A DNA stretch of 64,000 bases from RAM1 sp041905405 (lineage in GTDB: Bacteria; Pseudomonadota; Gammaproteobacteria; Burkholderiales; Burkholderiaceae_C), in NCBI GenBank assembly GCA_041905405.1, contig JAYRLC010000012.1, positions 22,301 through 86,300 on the forward strand, given 5' to 3'. Shown in pieces: positions 1-8,082 of the stretch. The translations under genes and the position numbers were made by a program. Position 1 is the stretch's first letter; each line of letters opens with the position of its first letter. The notes beneath the pieces were generated by a model, which did no database searches, was not told where the DNA came from, and saw nothing but the letters and a program-made list of their open reading frames with translations.

Positions 1-175
1 CGCCCTGCAGCTTCTGCGCGACGCGGCGGCAGATCGTGTCGGACGTGCCGCCGGCGGCAAAGCCCGTGATGATCTTTGTGTTCTCCAGGGCCTGGGCGAA
101 GGCCGATTGGCCCAGGCTGGCGAGGAAAGCGGAAGCGCCAGCGGACTGCAGGACTTGGCGACGCGAAAAGCTCAT
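1..175 (-). CDS. Bug/TctC-family periplasmic binding protein, N-terminal part only
   Basis: The first 58 residues of a secreted protein that runs off the left edge of the window. It begins MSFSRRQVLQSAGASAFLAS, a signal peptide with a twin-arginine-like SRRQVL start, probably cut after an AFA or AFAQ segment. The mature start includes IITGFAAGGTSDTICRR, which fits the first strand and glycine-rich loop of tripartite tricarboxylate transporter binding proteins (Bug family). These bind small carboxylates in the periplasm. It lies downstream of the IlvD-like gene on the same strand and may be the last gene of the hpa operon. The ligand cannot be told from this fragment. Confidence 0.75.
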   Translation of the reverse strand, partial: MSFSRRQVLQSAGASAFLASLGQSAFAQALENTKIITGFAAGGTSDTICRRVAQKLQG

Positions 176-221
176 GGTTTGTCTCCGTGGTGGATAAAAA
201 AGGAACCGCGAGTCTAGGCTT

Positions 222-1961
222 TCACGACGCGTCGCGCATCCAGACAACCCCGCCCGAGTGCGTCACCGCGCCCTGGTGGCTGGGGCGCACCGTGGCTGCG
301 TACTTTTCCAGTAAGCCGCCGCGTGGCGCGGCCGGCTGGGTCATGCCCGTCAGGCGCGCCTGGATTTGCTCAGGTGTCAGGTCCACCGTGATGCTGCGTG
401 CGTTCGCCGTGGCGTCGATCCGCACGATGTCGCCGTCGCGCAGCGCCGCGATCGGCCCGCCGTCGGCCGCTTCAGGCCCCGCGTAGCCGATGCACAGCCC
501 GCGCGTCGCGCCCGAGAAGCGCCCGTCGGTCAGCAGCGCCACCTTGTCGCCCATGCCCTGGCCGTACAGCAGAGCGGTGATGCCCAGCATCTCGCGCATG
601 CCGGGGCTGCCGCGCGGGCCTTCGTTGCGGATCACGATCACGTCGCCGGGCTGGTAGCGCATCTGCTGCACGGCGGCCTGCGCCTCTTCCTCGTTCTCGA
701 ACACGCGGGCCGGGCCGGTGTGCACCAGCGCCTTCAGGCCCGCGGTCTTCAGCAGTGCGCCGTCGGGGCACAGGTTGCCCTTGAGCACGGCCAGCCCGCC
801 GTCGCGGCTCAGGGGCTCCTCCAGCCGGCGCACGACGCGGCCGTCGGGATCGGCGGCGTCCTCGACCTCTTGCGCCAGCGTGCGGCCGGTGAAGGTCAGC
901 GCGTCGCCATGCAGATAGCCGCCGCGCAGCAGCTCGCGCAGGATCACCTGCGCGCCGCCGATGTAATACACGTCGCGCGCCAGGTACTTGCCGCCGGGGC
1001 GCAGGTCGCCGATCAGCGGCGTGCGCGCAAAGACTTCGGCCACATCGTCCAGGTGGAAGGCGATGCCGGCCTCGTGCGCAATCGCCGGGATGTGCAGCGC
1101 GGCATTGGTCGAGCCGCCGGTGGCCGACACGATGGCGCAGGCGTTCTCCAGCGCCTTGCGCGTGACGATGTCGCGCGGCAGCGGGCCGCCGCCGTTGACG
1201 CTGGCCATCACGGCCGTCATCAGCGTGCGGGCCGTGCGGCGCATCAGCGGCGCGCGTTCGCTGAAAACCGCGGGCACCATGCTGGAGCCGATGGGCGCCA
1301 GGCCGATGGCCTCGGACACCATGCCCATGGTGTTGGCCGTGAACTGGCCCGCGCAGGCGCCGGCCGTGGGCAGGCAGGCCTGGCTCATGGCCTTGAGTTC
1401 GGCGTCAGTCGCATCGCCGGCCAGCACCTTGCCGATGGTCTCGTAGGTGTCCACGACGTTCAGGTCGCGCCCGTCCACCCCGGGCATCTGCCCCGGCAGC
1501 GCCGAGCCGCCGTGCACGAACACGCTGGGCACGTTGCAGCGGACCATGCCCATCATCAGCCCCGGCAGGTTCTTGTCGCAGGCGCCGATGGCAAAGATGC
1601 CGTCCCACTGGTGGCCGCGTGTCGACGCCTCCACGCTGTCGGCGATCAGCTCGCGCGAGATCAATGAGAAGCGCATGCCCGAATGCGCCATGGTCAGCCC
1701 GTCGCTGACCGACACCACGGGACATTCGTGCGGCATGCCGCCGGCGGCGTAGATGCCGGTCTTGGCATGCTGGGCCTGGTCGCGCAGGTTCATGTTGCAC
1801 GGGCTCATTTCGCCGCCCGTGTGGAACACGCCCACGTGCGGGCGCGTGATGTCGTCCTCGTCCTGGCCCAGCGCGTGCAGGAAGCTGCGCGTGGTGGCGC
1901 GGATCGTGCCTTCGTAGATCGTGGCGGAGCGGAACTTGTCCGCCTTGCTGTTCTCGCTCAT
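222..1961 (-). CDS. IlvD/Edd-family dehydratase
   Basis: A 579-residue iron-sulfur dehydratase of the dihydroxy-acid/6-phosphogluconate dehydratase family, which removes water from 2,3-dihydroxy acids or sugar acids. The family cluster-ligand segments are present: GEMSPCNMNL near the N-terminus, GACDKNLPG, and GACAGQFTANTMG. Length is normal for the family. The start is 5 bp beyond the hpaI stop, so it is probably co-transcribed with the homoprotocatechuate genes, although the known hpa pathway needs no IlvD-type enzyme. It could be a second IlvD paralogue or a sugar-acid dehydratase; the substrate cannot be decided here. Confidence 0.85.
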   Translation of the reverse strand: MSENSKADKFRSATIYEGTIRATTRSFLHALGQDEDDITRPHVGVFHTGGEMSPCNMNLRDQAQHAKTGIYAAGGMPHECPVVSVSDGLTMAHSGMRFSLISRELIADSVEASTRGHQWDGIFAIGACDKNLPGLMMGMVRCNVPSVFVHGGSALPGQMPGVDGRDLNVVDTYETIGKVLAGDATDAELKAMSQACLPTAGACAGQFTANTMGMVSEAIGLAPIGSSMVPAVFSERAPLMRRTARTLMTAVMASVNGGGPLPRDIVTRKALENACAIVSATGGSTNAALHIPAIAHEAGIAFHLDDVAEVFARTPLIGDLRPGGKYLARDVYYIGGAQVILRELLRGGYLHGDALTFTGRTLAQEVEDAADPDGRVVRRLEEPLSRDGGLAVLKGNLCPDGALLKTAGLKALVHTGPARVFENEEEAQAAVQQMRYQPGDVIVIRNEGPRGSPGMREMLGITALLYGQGMGDKVALLTDGRFSGATRGLCIGYAGPEAADGGPIAALRDGDIVRIDATANARSITVDLTPEQIQARLTGMTQPAAPRGGLLEKYAATVRPSHQGAVTHSGGVVWMRDAS

Positions 1962-1966
1962 GGTGC

Positions 1967-2788
1967 TCAGTACGTCTTGCTCGGCGCCACGGCCTGGATG
2001 CCGGACTTGAACGACGCCGCCAGCGCCGTGGTGGCGCGCACCAGCAGCGTGGTGTCCAGCCCCACGGCCACGAACAGTGCGCCCATGTCCAGGTACTTGC
2101 GCGCCGTGGCTTCGTCCACCGACAGGATGCCGGGCGCCTTGCCCGCGCGCAGGATGCGCGCAATGCCGTCGGCAATGGCTGCCTGCACCTCGGGGTGGCC
2201 GGGGTTGCCCACATGGCCCATGGACGCCGACAGGTCGGCCGGGCCGATGAACACGCCGTCCACGCCTTCGGTGGCGGCAATGGCTTCCAGGTTGTCCAGC
2301 GCCGCGCGCGTTTCCACCTGCAGCAGCAGGCAGGTCTGGGCGTTGGCCTCGTGCGCGTAGCGCGCGATGCGGCCCCAGCGCGACGCGCGCGCGCCTGCCA
2401 TGCCGCGGATGCCGCCCTTGCCGTCGTCCTGCGGGTAGCGCGCGCAGCGCACGATCTCGGCGGCCTGCTCGGGCGTGTCCACCATGGGGATCAGCAGCGT
2501 CTGGATGCCGATGTCCAGGTACTGCTTGATCAGCGCCTGCCCCACGTGGCCGTGGCCCATGGGCAGCCGCGCGATGGCGTGCGAGTCCGGGTAGGCCGCG
2601 ATGGTCTGGGCCTGCTGCAGCGTGGTGCGCAGGTCATTGGGCGCATGCTCGCCGTCGATCAGCAGCCAGTCAAAACCCGCGCCGGCGCAGATCTCGGTGG
2701 CGTAATGGTCGGCCAGGCTCAGCCACAGGCCGATCTGGGGGCGCTTGTCGGCCAGGGCCTGCTTGAAGGGGTTCACGGGGGTGTGCAT
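1967..2788 (-). CDS. hpaI: 4-hydroxy-2-oxoheptanedioate aldolase HpaI
   Basis: A 273-residue class II aldolase of the HpcH/HpaI family. It splits 4-hydroxy-2-oxoheptane-1,7-dioate into pyruvate and succinate semialdehyde, the last step of the homoprotocatechuate meta pathway. Visible family features are GFDWLLIDGEHAPND after the first strand, the LLIPMVDTPEQAAEIV segment, and GVFIGPADLSASMGH near the C-terminus. Length matches HpaI (about 260-270). It lies 21 bp downstream of hpaH on the same strand, which supports the assignment over other HpcH-family aldolases such as 2-dehydro-3-deoxyglucarate aldolase. Confidence 0.9.
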   Translation of the reverse strand: MHTPVNPFKQALADKRPQIGLWLSLADHYATEICAGAGFDWLLIDGEHAPNDLRTTLQQAQTIAAYPDSHAIARLPMGHGHVGQALIKQYLDIGIQTLLIPMVDTPEQAAEIVRCARYPQDDGKGGIRGMAGARASRWGRIARYAHEANAQTCLLLQVETRAALDNLEAIAATEGVDGVFIGPADLSASMGHVGNPGHPEVQAAIADGIARILRAGKAPGILSVDEATARKYLDMGALFVAVGLDTTLLVRATTALAASFKSGIQAVAPSKTY

Positions 2789-2809
2789 GAGGCTTGTCTC
2801 TCTTCTGTC

Positions 2810-3613
2810 TTAGACGAACTTGAACTCGAAGCGGCCCAGGGCGCCGTAGTCGGCGTCGAACACGTCGCCCTTCTTCGCGGCGACGGGGCGCGTGAACGAG
2901 CCGGCCAGCACGACCTCGCCCGCGTCCAGGGATTCGCCCCAGGGCGCGAGCTTCTGCGCGAGCCACGCCACGCCGATGGCCGGGTGGCCCTGCACGCCGG
3001 CGGCCAGGCCCGTTTCTTCCACCGCGCCGTTCTGGCGCAGGATGGCGCCGCACCAGGGCAGGTCCACCGAACGCGGCGCGACGCGGTGGCCGCCCAGCAC
3101 GATGCCGGCGTTGGCCGCGTTGTCGCTGATCGTGTCGAACACCTTGCGCATGACCTTGGTGTGGCGGTCGAACTGCTCGATGCGCGAGTCGATGATTTCG
3201 ATGGCGGGCGTCACGTAGTCGGTCGCGTCCAGCACGTCGTCCACGGTGACCTTGACGCCCTGCAGTTTCTTCTTGAGCACGAAGGCGAGCTCGACCTCGA
3301 CGCGCGGCGCAATGAAGCGCTGCGTGGGAATGTCGCCGGGCGTGAAGAACATGTCGTCCAGCAGCGTGCCGTAGTCGGGTTCGTCGATCTGGCTTGAGAT
3401 CTGCATGGCGCGCGAGGTCAGCCCGATCTTGTGGCCCAGGACCTTGCGCCCCTCGGCGATCTTCATGGCGACCCAGGCGCGCGAGACGGCATAGCCGTCC
3501 TCGATGGTCATGCCGGGAAAGCGTTTTGAGAAATGCTCGACCTGAATGCGCGATTTTTCACTCTGGTCGAGTTCGGTGGCGAGCTGCTGGATGGTGGATA
3601 CGTCGAGGGTCAT
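2810..3613 (-). CDS. hpaH: 2-oxo-hept-4-ene-1,7-dioate hydratase HpaH
   Basis: A 267-residue hydratase of the MhpD/HpaH family, related to the fumarylacetoacetate hydrolase fold. It adds water to 2-oxohept-4-ene-1,7-dioate to give the HpaI substrate. Typical segments are GHKIGLTSRAMQ, DEPDYGTLLDDMFF and the acidic PRVEVELAFVLKK region that helps bind the metal. Its ATG overlaps the end of hpaF by 4 bp, so translation is probably coupled. The length equals that of known HpaH proteins. Confidence 0.92.
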   Translation of the reverse strand: MTLDVSTIQQLATELDQSEKSRIQVEHFSKRFPGMTIEDGYAVSRAWVAMKIAEGRKVLGHKIGLTSRAMQISSQIDEPDYGTLLDDMFFTPGDIPTQRFIAPRVEVELAFVLKKKLQGVKVTVDDVLDATDYVTPAIEIIDSRIEQFDRHTKVMRKVFDTISDNAANAGIVLGGHRVAPRSVDLPWCGAILRQNGAVEETGLAAGVQGHPAIGVAWLAQKLAPWGESLDAGEVVLAGSFTRPVAAKKGDVFDADYGALGRFEFKFV

Positions 3614-4011
3614 TTGAATAGCGGGTGAATGTTGCTGTGCTTTCCGTCGAAGACCTGGCTGGGACTTTCGTCCACGTTCACGGTCACACCGATCAGACGC
3701 TCGGCCATCAATGGATCGAAATGGGCTTTTGCTGCTGCAAGGACCGCATCGCCCGCCCGCTTCTGCGTTGCGGCCGAGCGCCCCGCACCCATGCGCAGGT
3801 TCAGGTACACGAACGCATAGTCCCGTTGCCCGTCGGCCACCGCATAGTGCGCCGCCGGATACGCCAGCACGCGCGTCCCGCCGGTGGGGAACACCTGTTT
3901 GCCGTCCTCATCGCGCACGGCCAGCATGGTGTCGGCCAGCGCGCGGCACAGCGCCGTCATGTCGGCCTGCGTGTCCAGGTTGGGCGTGTAGAGGATGACC
4001 AGGTGCGGCAT
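3610..4011 (-). CDS. hpaF: 5-carboxymethyl-2-hydroxymuconate delta-isomerase HpaF
   Basis: A 133-residue tautomerase-superfamily isomerase that converts 5-carboxymethyl-2-hydroxymuconate to its oxo form in the homoprotocatechuate pathway. The protein starts MPHLVILYTPNL, so proline becomes residue 1 after methionine removal; this N-terminal proline is the catalytic base in the family. The C-terminal part contains the GVTVNVDESP strand. It lies between hpaD (13 bp gap) and hpaH (4 bp overlap). The size fits the CHMI family (about 125-130) and not the much shorter 4-oxalocrotonate tautomerases. Confidence 0.92.
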   Translation of the reverse strand: MPHLVILYTPNLDTQADMTALCRALADTMLAVRDEDGKQVFPTGGTRVLAYPAAHYAVADGQRDYAFVYLNLRMGAGRSAATQKRAGDAVLAAAKAHFDPLMAERLIGVTVNVDESPSQVFDGKHSNIHPLFK

Positions 4012-4024
4012 GGCGGTCGCGGCC

Positions 4025-4951
4025 TTACAGGCGCTGGTTGATGTTGGTGTAGCCCTGCGCGGACGAGGCCTGCGCGGCGGGAATGGCCGCGCCGTCCTGC
4101 GGCGTGACGGGGAAGATGGCGTTGATCTGGCCGGTGCCCGACGCGCCGAAGTAGGGCGTCACCACCTCTGCGCGGCCGTCGTAGGCCGACCAGCCCAGCG
4201 CGCCCAGCAGCATGGCCGTGTCGTGCATGAAGCCCTCGCCGTGGCCCTTGGCCGCGTACTCGGGGAGCATGCCGCAAAACGCCGGCCATTCCCCGCCTTC
4301 CCACATGCGAACCACCTCGCGGTCCAGCTGCTCCAGGAAGGGGCTCCAGATCTTGAAGCCGTACTCGGGCGCCAGGCCGTTCTGCGCGAAGCGGTGGCTC
4401 AGCGAGCCGCTGGCAAAGATGGCCACGGTGCCGTCGTATTCATCCTCGATCGCGCGGCGGATCGCCCAGCCCAGGCGTGCACTGTCGTTCAGGTAGTGGG
4501 CCTGGCAAAGCGCGGACACCGACACGACCTTGTAGCGCTGGTCGGTGTTCATGTAGCGCATGGGCACGAGCGTGCCGTATTCGGGGTTCAGCGTGGTGGC
4601 GTCGTGGGCCAGCGTCTCCACGCCCCAGGCGTTGCAGGTTTTGGCCAGCAGCTTGCCCAGCGCCGGGTTGCCGGGAAATTCAAACGCCATGTTGCTGATG
4701 AAATGCGGCAGCTCGTTGCTGGTGTACAGGCCCTTGAAGTGTGGCGCGCAGTTGATGTGGTAGTTGGCGTTGACCAGCCAGTGCGTGTCGAACACCACGA
4801 TGGTGTCCACGCCGGCCTCGCGGCAGCGCCGGTCGATTTCCAGGTGCCCGTCAATCGCGTCCTGGCGCGTGCCCTTGCGCGCACCTTCCAGCTCGCTCAG
4901 GTACATGGACGGGACGTGGGTGATCTTGGCTGCCAGTGCTAGTTTGCCCAT
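4025..4951 (-). CDS. hpaD: 3,4-dihydroxyphenylacetate 2,3-dioxygenase HpaD
   Basis: A 308-residue class III (LigB-type) extradiol dioxygenase that opens the ring of homoprotocatechuate using ferrous iron and oxygen. Family signs are VVFDTHWLVNANYHI in the N-terminal half, with histidines suited to bind iron, and FASGSLSHRFAQNG in the C-terminal half. It is somewhat longer than the enteric enzyme (about 283) because of a C-terminal tail after the last conserved block. It is followed at 13 bp by hpaF. Upstream, about 220 bp with an inverted repeat separate it from hpaE. Confidence 0.92.
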   Translation of the reverse strand: MGKLALAAKITHVPSMYLSELEGARKGTRQDAIDGHLEIDRRCREAGVDTIVVFDTHWLVNANYHINCAPHFKGLYTSNELPHFISNMAFEFPGNPALGKLLAKTCNAWGVETLAHDATTLNPEYGTLVPMRYMNTDQRYKVVSVSALCQAHYLNDSARLGWAIRRAIEDEYDGTVAIFASGSLSHRFAQNGLAPEYGFKIWSPFLEQLDREVVRMWEGGEWPAFCGMLPEYAAKGHGEGFMHDTAMLLGALGWSAYDGRAEVVTPYFGASGTGQINAIFPVTPQDGAAIPAAQASSAQGYTNINQRL

Positions 4952-4989
4952 GTTTGCCTCTTTGCTTGATTCGCTGTCGCTGTCGCTTC

Positions 4990-5099
4990 GCGGGTTGGCG
5001 ACGACGGGTGCACGCCTCCGCGACTGTCCCCCGGTCCGCGCTGCGCGCGAACCTCCTCCTTTATGTCGCTGCGGCAGGCACCCATCGCCGCCAACCCGC
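4990..5099. repeat. 110-bp inverted-repeat element between hpaD and hpaE
   Basis: Exact 11-bp arms GCGGGTTGGCG (4990-5000) and CGCCAACCCGC (5089-5099). Pairing extends inward imperfectly, about 23 of 27 positions, through GGGTGC/GCACCC. The interior is rich in CG and has no convincing gene. It looks like a dispersed intergenic palindrome (REP/BIME type), able to fold in the mRNA between the two genes, where it might protect or attenuate the transcript. The rest of 4952-5173 shows nothing else. Confidence 0.6.
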
Positions 5100-5173
5100 T
5101 ACGAGTGTCGACACGCCCGCAGTTGGTGGCGCGCAACCCATGCCCACCCCGATGCAGGTGCGAAGAAGACACT

Positions 5174-6634
5174 TCACACACCCCAATGCGGAATATGGTG
5201 CGACCCCATAGAGACAGCAACGTTCTTGGGCTCGCAGAAGACTTCGTAACTCCAAGTGCCGCCTTCGCGCCCGGTGCCGGATGCCTTGGTGCCACCGAAG
5301 GGCTGGCGCAGGTCACGCACGTTCTGGCTGTTGACGAAGCACATGCCGGCTTCGACAGCGGCTGCAACGCGATGCGCACGGCCGATGTTCTCGGTCCACA
5401 CATAGCTGGACAGGCCGTACTGGATGTCGTTGGCCTTGGCGATGGCGTCGGCCTCGTCCTTGAACGGGATCAGGCAGGCCACGGGGCCGAAGATCTCTTC
5501 CTGCGCGATGCGCATGCGGTTGTCCACGTCGGCGAACACGGTGGGCAGCACGTAGTTGCCCTTCTTCACACGGTCGGGCAGGTCGGGCGTGCCCAGGCCG
5601 CCGCACAGCATCGTCGCGCCCTCCTTGGGGCCCAGCTCGATGTAGCTGCGCACCTTGGCCAGATGGCCCTGCGAGATCATCGGGCCGACGATGGTCTTTT
5701 CATCCAGCGGGTCGCCCACCACGATCTTTTTGGCGCGGGCCACGAACTTCTCGACAAAGCCCGCATAGATGCTCTGCTGCACCAGGATGCGGCTGCCCGC
5801 CGTGCAGCGCTCGCCGTTGTTGGAAAAGATCATGAACACGGCGGCATCCAGCGCGCGGTCCAGGTCGGCGTCGTCAAAGATCACGAACGGGCTCTTGCCG
5901 CCCAGCTCCATGCTGAACTTCTTCAGGCCCGCAGCCTGCACGATGCGGTTGCCCGTGGCCGTGGAGCCGGTGAACGAGATCGCGCGCACGTCGGGGTGCT
6001 TCACCAGGGGTTCGCCCGCGTCCTTGCCGTAGCCGTGCACGATGTTCAGCACGCCCGGCGGAATGCCCGCCTCCAGCGCCAGCTCGCCCAGACGCGCCGC
6101 GGTCATCGGCGACAGCTCGCTCATCTTCAGCACTGCCGTGTTGCCGAAGGCCAGGCAGGGCGCGACCTTCCACGTCGCGGTCATGAACGGCACGTTCCAG
6201 GGGCTGATCAGCGCGCACACGCCCACTGGGTGGAACAGCGTGTAGTTCAGGTGCGTCTCGGTCGGGTAAGTGTGGCCATCCACCCGCGTGCACATCTCGG
6301 CGAAGTAATAGAAGTTGTCGGCCGCGCGCGGCACCAGCTGCTTGCCGGTCTGGGCAATGACCTGGCCGCAGTCGTTGGTTTCGGTCTGCGCGATCTCTGG
6401 CACGTTCGCGGCGATCAGGTCGCCCAGCTTGCGCACGAGCTTCGCGCGCTGCGGGGCGGGCAGGGCGGCCCATTTGGGAAAGGCCTCCTTCGCGGCCGCC
6501 ACCGCAGCGTTGACCTCGGCCTCGCCACCGGATGCGACTTCGGCCAGGACTTCCTGCGTGGCGGGGTTGACGGTTTCGAAATAGTCGCGGCCGGCGACGG
6601 GTTTGCCGGCGATCAGGTGGTCGATGCGTTTCAT
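5174..6634 (-). CDS. hpaE: 5-carboxymethyl-2-hydroxymuconate semialdehyde dehydrogenase HpaE
   Basis: A 486-residue NAD-dependent aldehyde dehydrogenase that oxidises the HpaD ring-cleavage product. The start is placed at the ATG giving MKRIDHLIAGK, which matches the length of known HpaE (about 488); an ATG 27 bp upstream is possible. ALDH active-site features are the oxyanion asparagine in ISPWNVPF (N147), the general base in SMELGGKSPF (E243) and the nucleophile in NNGERCTAG (C277). It is the first structural gene after hpaR, 40 bp away on the same strand. Confidence 0.93.
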   Translation of the reverse strand: MKRIDHLIAGKPVAGRDYFETVNPATQEVLAEVASGGEAEVNAAVAAAKEAFPKWAALPAPQRAKLVRKLGDLIAANVPEIAQTETNDCGQVIAQTGKQLVPRAADNFYYFAEMCTRVDGHTYPTETHLNYTLFHPVGVCALISPWNVPFMTATWKVAPCLAFGNTAVLKMSELSPMTAARLGELALEAGIPPGVLNIVHGYGKDAGEPLVKHPDVRAISFTGSTATGNRIVQAAGLKKFSMELGGKSPFVIFDDADLDRALDAAVFMIFSNNGERCTAGSRILVQQSIYAGFVEKFVARAKKIVVGDPLDEKTIVGPMISQGHLAKVRSYIELGPKEGATMLCGGLGTPDLPDRVKKGNYVLPTVFADVDNRMRIAQEEIFGPVACLIPFKDEADAIAKANDIQYGLSSYVWTENIGRAHRVAAAVEAGMCFVNSQNVRDLRQPFGGTKASGTGREGGTWSYEVFCEPKNVAVSMGSHHIPHWGV

Positions 6635-6674
6635 GAAGGGTTCTGTGAATGGGTTCGGCAATGTGGCAATGGGT

Positions 6675-7166
6675 TCAGGAGGTCTCGGCTTCGGCTTCGC
6701 TGTCGGCGGACTCGGCGTCGTCGCCGGGCGTGTCCAGCGCGATCACCAGGTCCAGCAATGCATAGAGCTGGTCCAGCCGCGCCTTGCCGATGGACTGCTC
6801 CATCCACTGGTAATGCGCCTCGACCGCGCCGGACAGCTTGACCACCAGCCGCTTGCCGCGCGCCGTGGCGCGCACGACGGTGCGGCGCTGGTCGGCCGGG
6901 TCGCGCTCGCGCTCGATCAGGCCGTCGCGCTCCATGCGGGCCAGCACGCCGGTCAGGCTGGGGCCCAGGATGAAAGCCTCGCGCGCGACGCGGCCGGTTT
7001 CCACCGTGCCGTGCTCGCCCAGCACGCGCAGCACGCGCCACTGCTGGTCCGACAGGCCGTGCGCGCGCAGGCTGGGGCGCGTGTGCGCCATCACGGCTTC
7101 ACGTGCCTGCAGCAGCAGGCGCGGGAGGTTGCGGTGTTTGAACGGCTGGATGGTCACGGCGGTCAA
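6675..7166 (-). CDS. hpaR: MarR-family repressor HpaR of the homoprotocatechuate operon
   Basis: A 163-residue winged-helix repressor. The core LLQAREAVMAHTRPSLRAHGLSD followed by QQWRVLRVLGEHG is typical of HpaR, and the wing is ERERDPADQRRTVVRAT. An acidic tail (DDAESADSEAEAE) extends it beyond the usual 150 residues. No ATG fits: the first candidate start is TTG at 7166, with a GTG at 7157. HpaR in enterics represses the meta-cleavage operon and is released by 4-hydroxy- or 3,4-dihydroxyphenylacetate. A perfect palindrome 13 bp upstream of the TTG is the probable operator for this gene and the divergent SDR gene. Confidence 0.85.
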   Translation of the reverse strand: MTAVTIQPFKHRNLPRLLLQAREAVMAHTRPSLRAHGLSDQQWRVLRVLGEHGTVETGRVAREAFILGPSLTGVLARMERDGLIERERDPADQRRTVVRATARGKRLVVKLSGAVEAHYQWMEQSIGKARLDQLYALLDLVIALDTPGDDAESADSEAEAETS

Positions 7167-7179
7167 GTCATGGCAGAAT

Positions 7180-7195
7180 ATTTAATAGGTTAAAT
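7180..7195. promoter_or_regulatory. Candidate HpaR operator
   Basis: Perfect dyad ATTTAA-TAGG-TTAAAT in an AT-rich island of an otherwise GC-rich region. It lies between the divergent hpaR (start 7166) and the SDR gene (start 7267). Size, symmetry and position suit a MarR-family dimer that controls itself and the operon. Binding is inferred, not shown. Confidence 0.6.
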
Positions 7196-7266
7196 GATTT
7201 TCAAAACCCTGTCGAGGCCAAGGCATCAGGGTTAGCCCGCACACACGTCAAGCAAGGAGACATTCC

Positions 7267-8046
7267 ATGGATCTGCACATTGCCGGCCGCAAGGCTATCG
7301 TCTGCGCGTCGTCGCAAGGCCTTGGCAAGGCCTGCGCGCTGGCGCTTGCCCGCGAGGGTGTCAAGGTGTTCATCAACGGCCGCACGCAGGCCACCCTGGA
7401 TGCCGCCGCCGACGAGATCCGCCGCGCCACCGGCGCCGAAGTGGTGACCGTGCGGGCCGACATCACGACCGAAGAGGGCCGCGCCAAACTGGTCGCCGCC
7501 TGCCCCGACGCCGACATCCTGGTCAATAACAATGCGGGCCCCGCGCCCGGCAAGTTCCAGGACTGGGGACGCGACCAGTACCTGGAGGCGTTCGAGTCCA
7601 ACATGCTGGCGCCCGTGCTCATGATCCGCGCGCTGCTGCCCGGCATGCGCGCGCGCAAGTTCGGCCGCATCGTCAACATCACGTCGGCCATGGTCAAGTC
7701 GCCGCGCGCGCACCAGGGCCTGTCCACGTCGGCGCGCACGGCGCTCACGGCCGTGTGCAAGGCGATCTCGACAGAGACGGTGGTGGACAACGTGACCATC
7801 AACAACATGCTGCCCGAGCGCATCGACACCCCACGCCAGCAGTTCCTGACCGAGCGCCAGGCCAAGATGGACGGCACGACCTATGACGTGGCGCGCCAGA
7901 AGCTGGCCGACACCGTGGCCGCCAAACGCTTTGGCACGACGGAGGAATTCGCCGACATGTGCGCGTTCCTGTGCAGCACGCAGGCGTCGTTCATCTGCGG
8001 CCAGAACATCCAGATCGACGGGGGCTCGTACAAGGGGCTGATGTAA
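7267..8046 (+). CDS. SDR-family protein with atypical active site
   Basis: A 259-residue classical-length short-chain dehydrogenase/reductase homologue. The Rossmann start is altered (VCASSQGLGKA, where TGxxxGxG is usual), but LVNNNAGPAPG and the C-terminal FICGQNIQIDGG segment are retained. Active-site Ser140 is present (VNITS), yet Tyr is replaced by Ser153 and Lys by Arg157 in GLSTSAR. That pattern occurs in a subset of SDR proteins whose chemistry is not settled. A good ribosome site (AAGGAGA) precedes the ATG. It is divergent from hpaR and may respond to the same operator. No role in the hpa pathway can be assigned. Confidence 0.8.
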   Translation: MDLHIAGRKAIVCASSQGLGKACALALAREGVKVFINGRTQATLDAAADEIRRATGAEVVTVRADITTEEGRAKLVAACPDADILVNNNAGPAPGKFQDWGRDQYLEAFESNMLAPVLMIRALLPGMRARKFGRIVNITSAMVKSPRAHQGLSTSARTALTAVCKAISTETVVDNVTINNMLPERIDTPRQQFLTERQAKMDGTTYDVARQKLADTVAAKRFGTTEEFADMCAFLCSTQASFICGQNIQIDGGSYKGLM

Positions 8047-8082
8047 ACCGCCACCGGCGCCGCCCGCTATAGTCGGCGGCGA

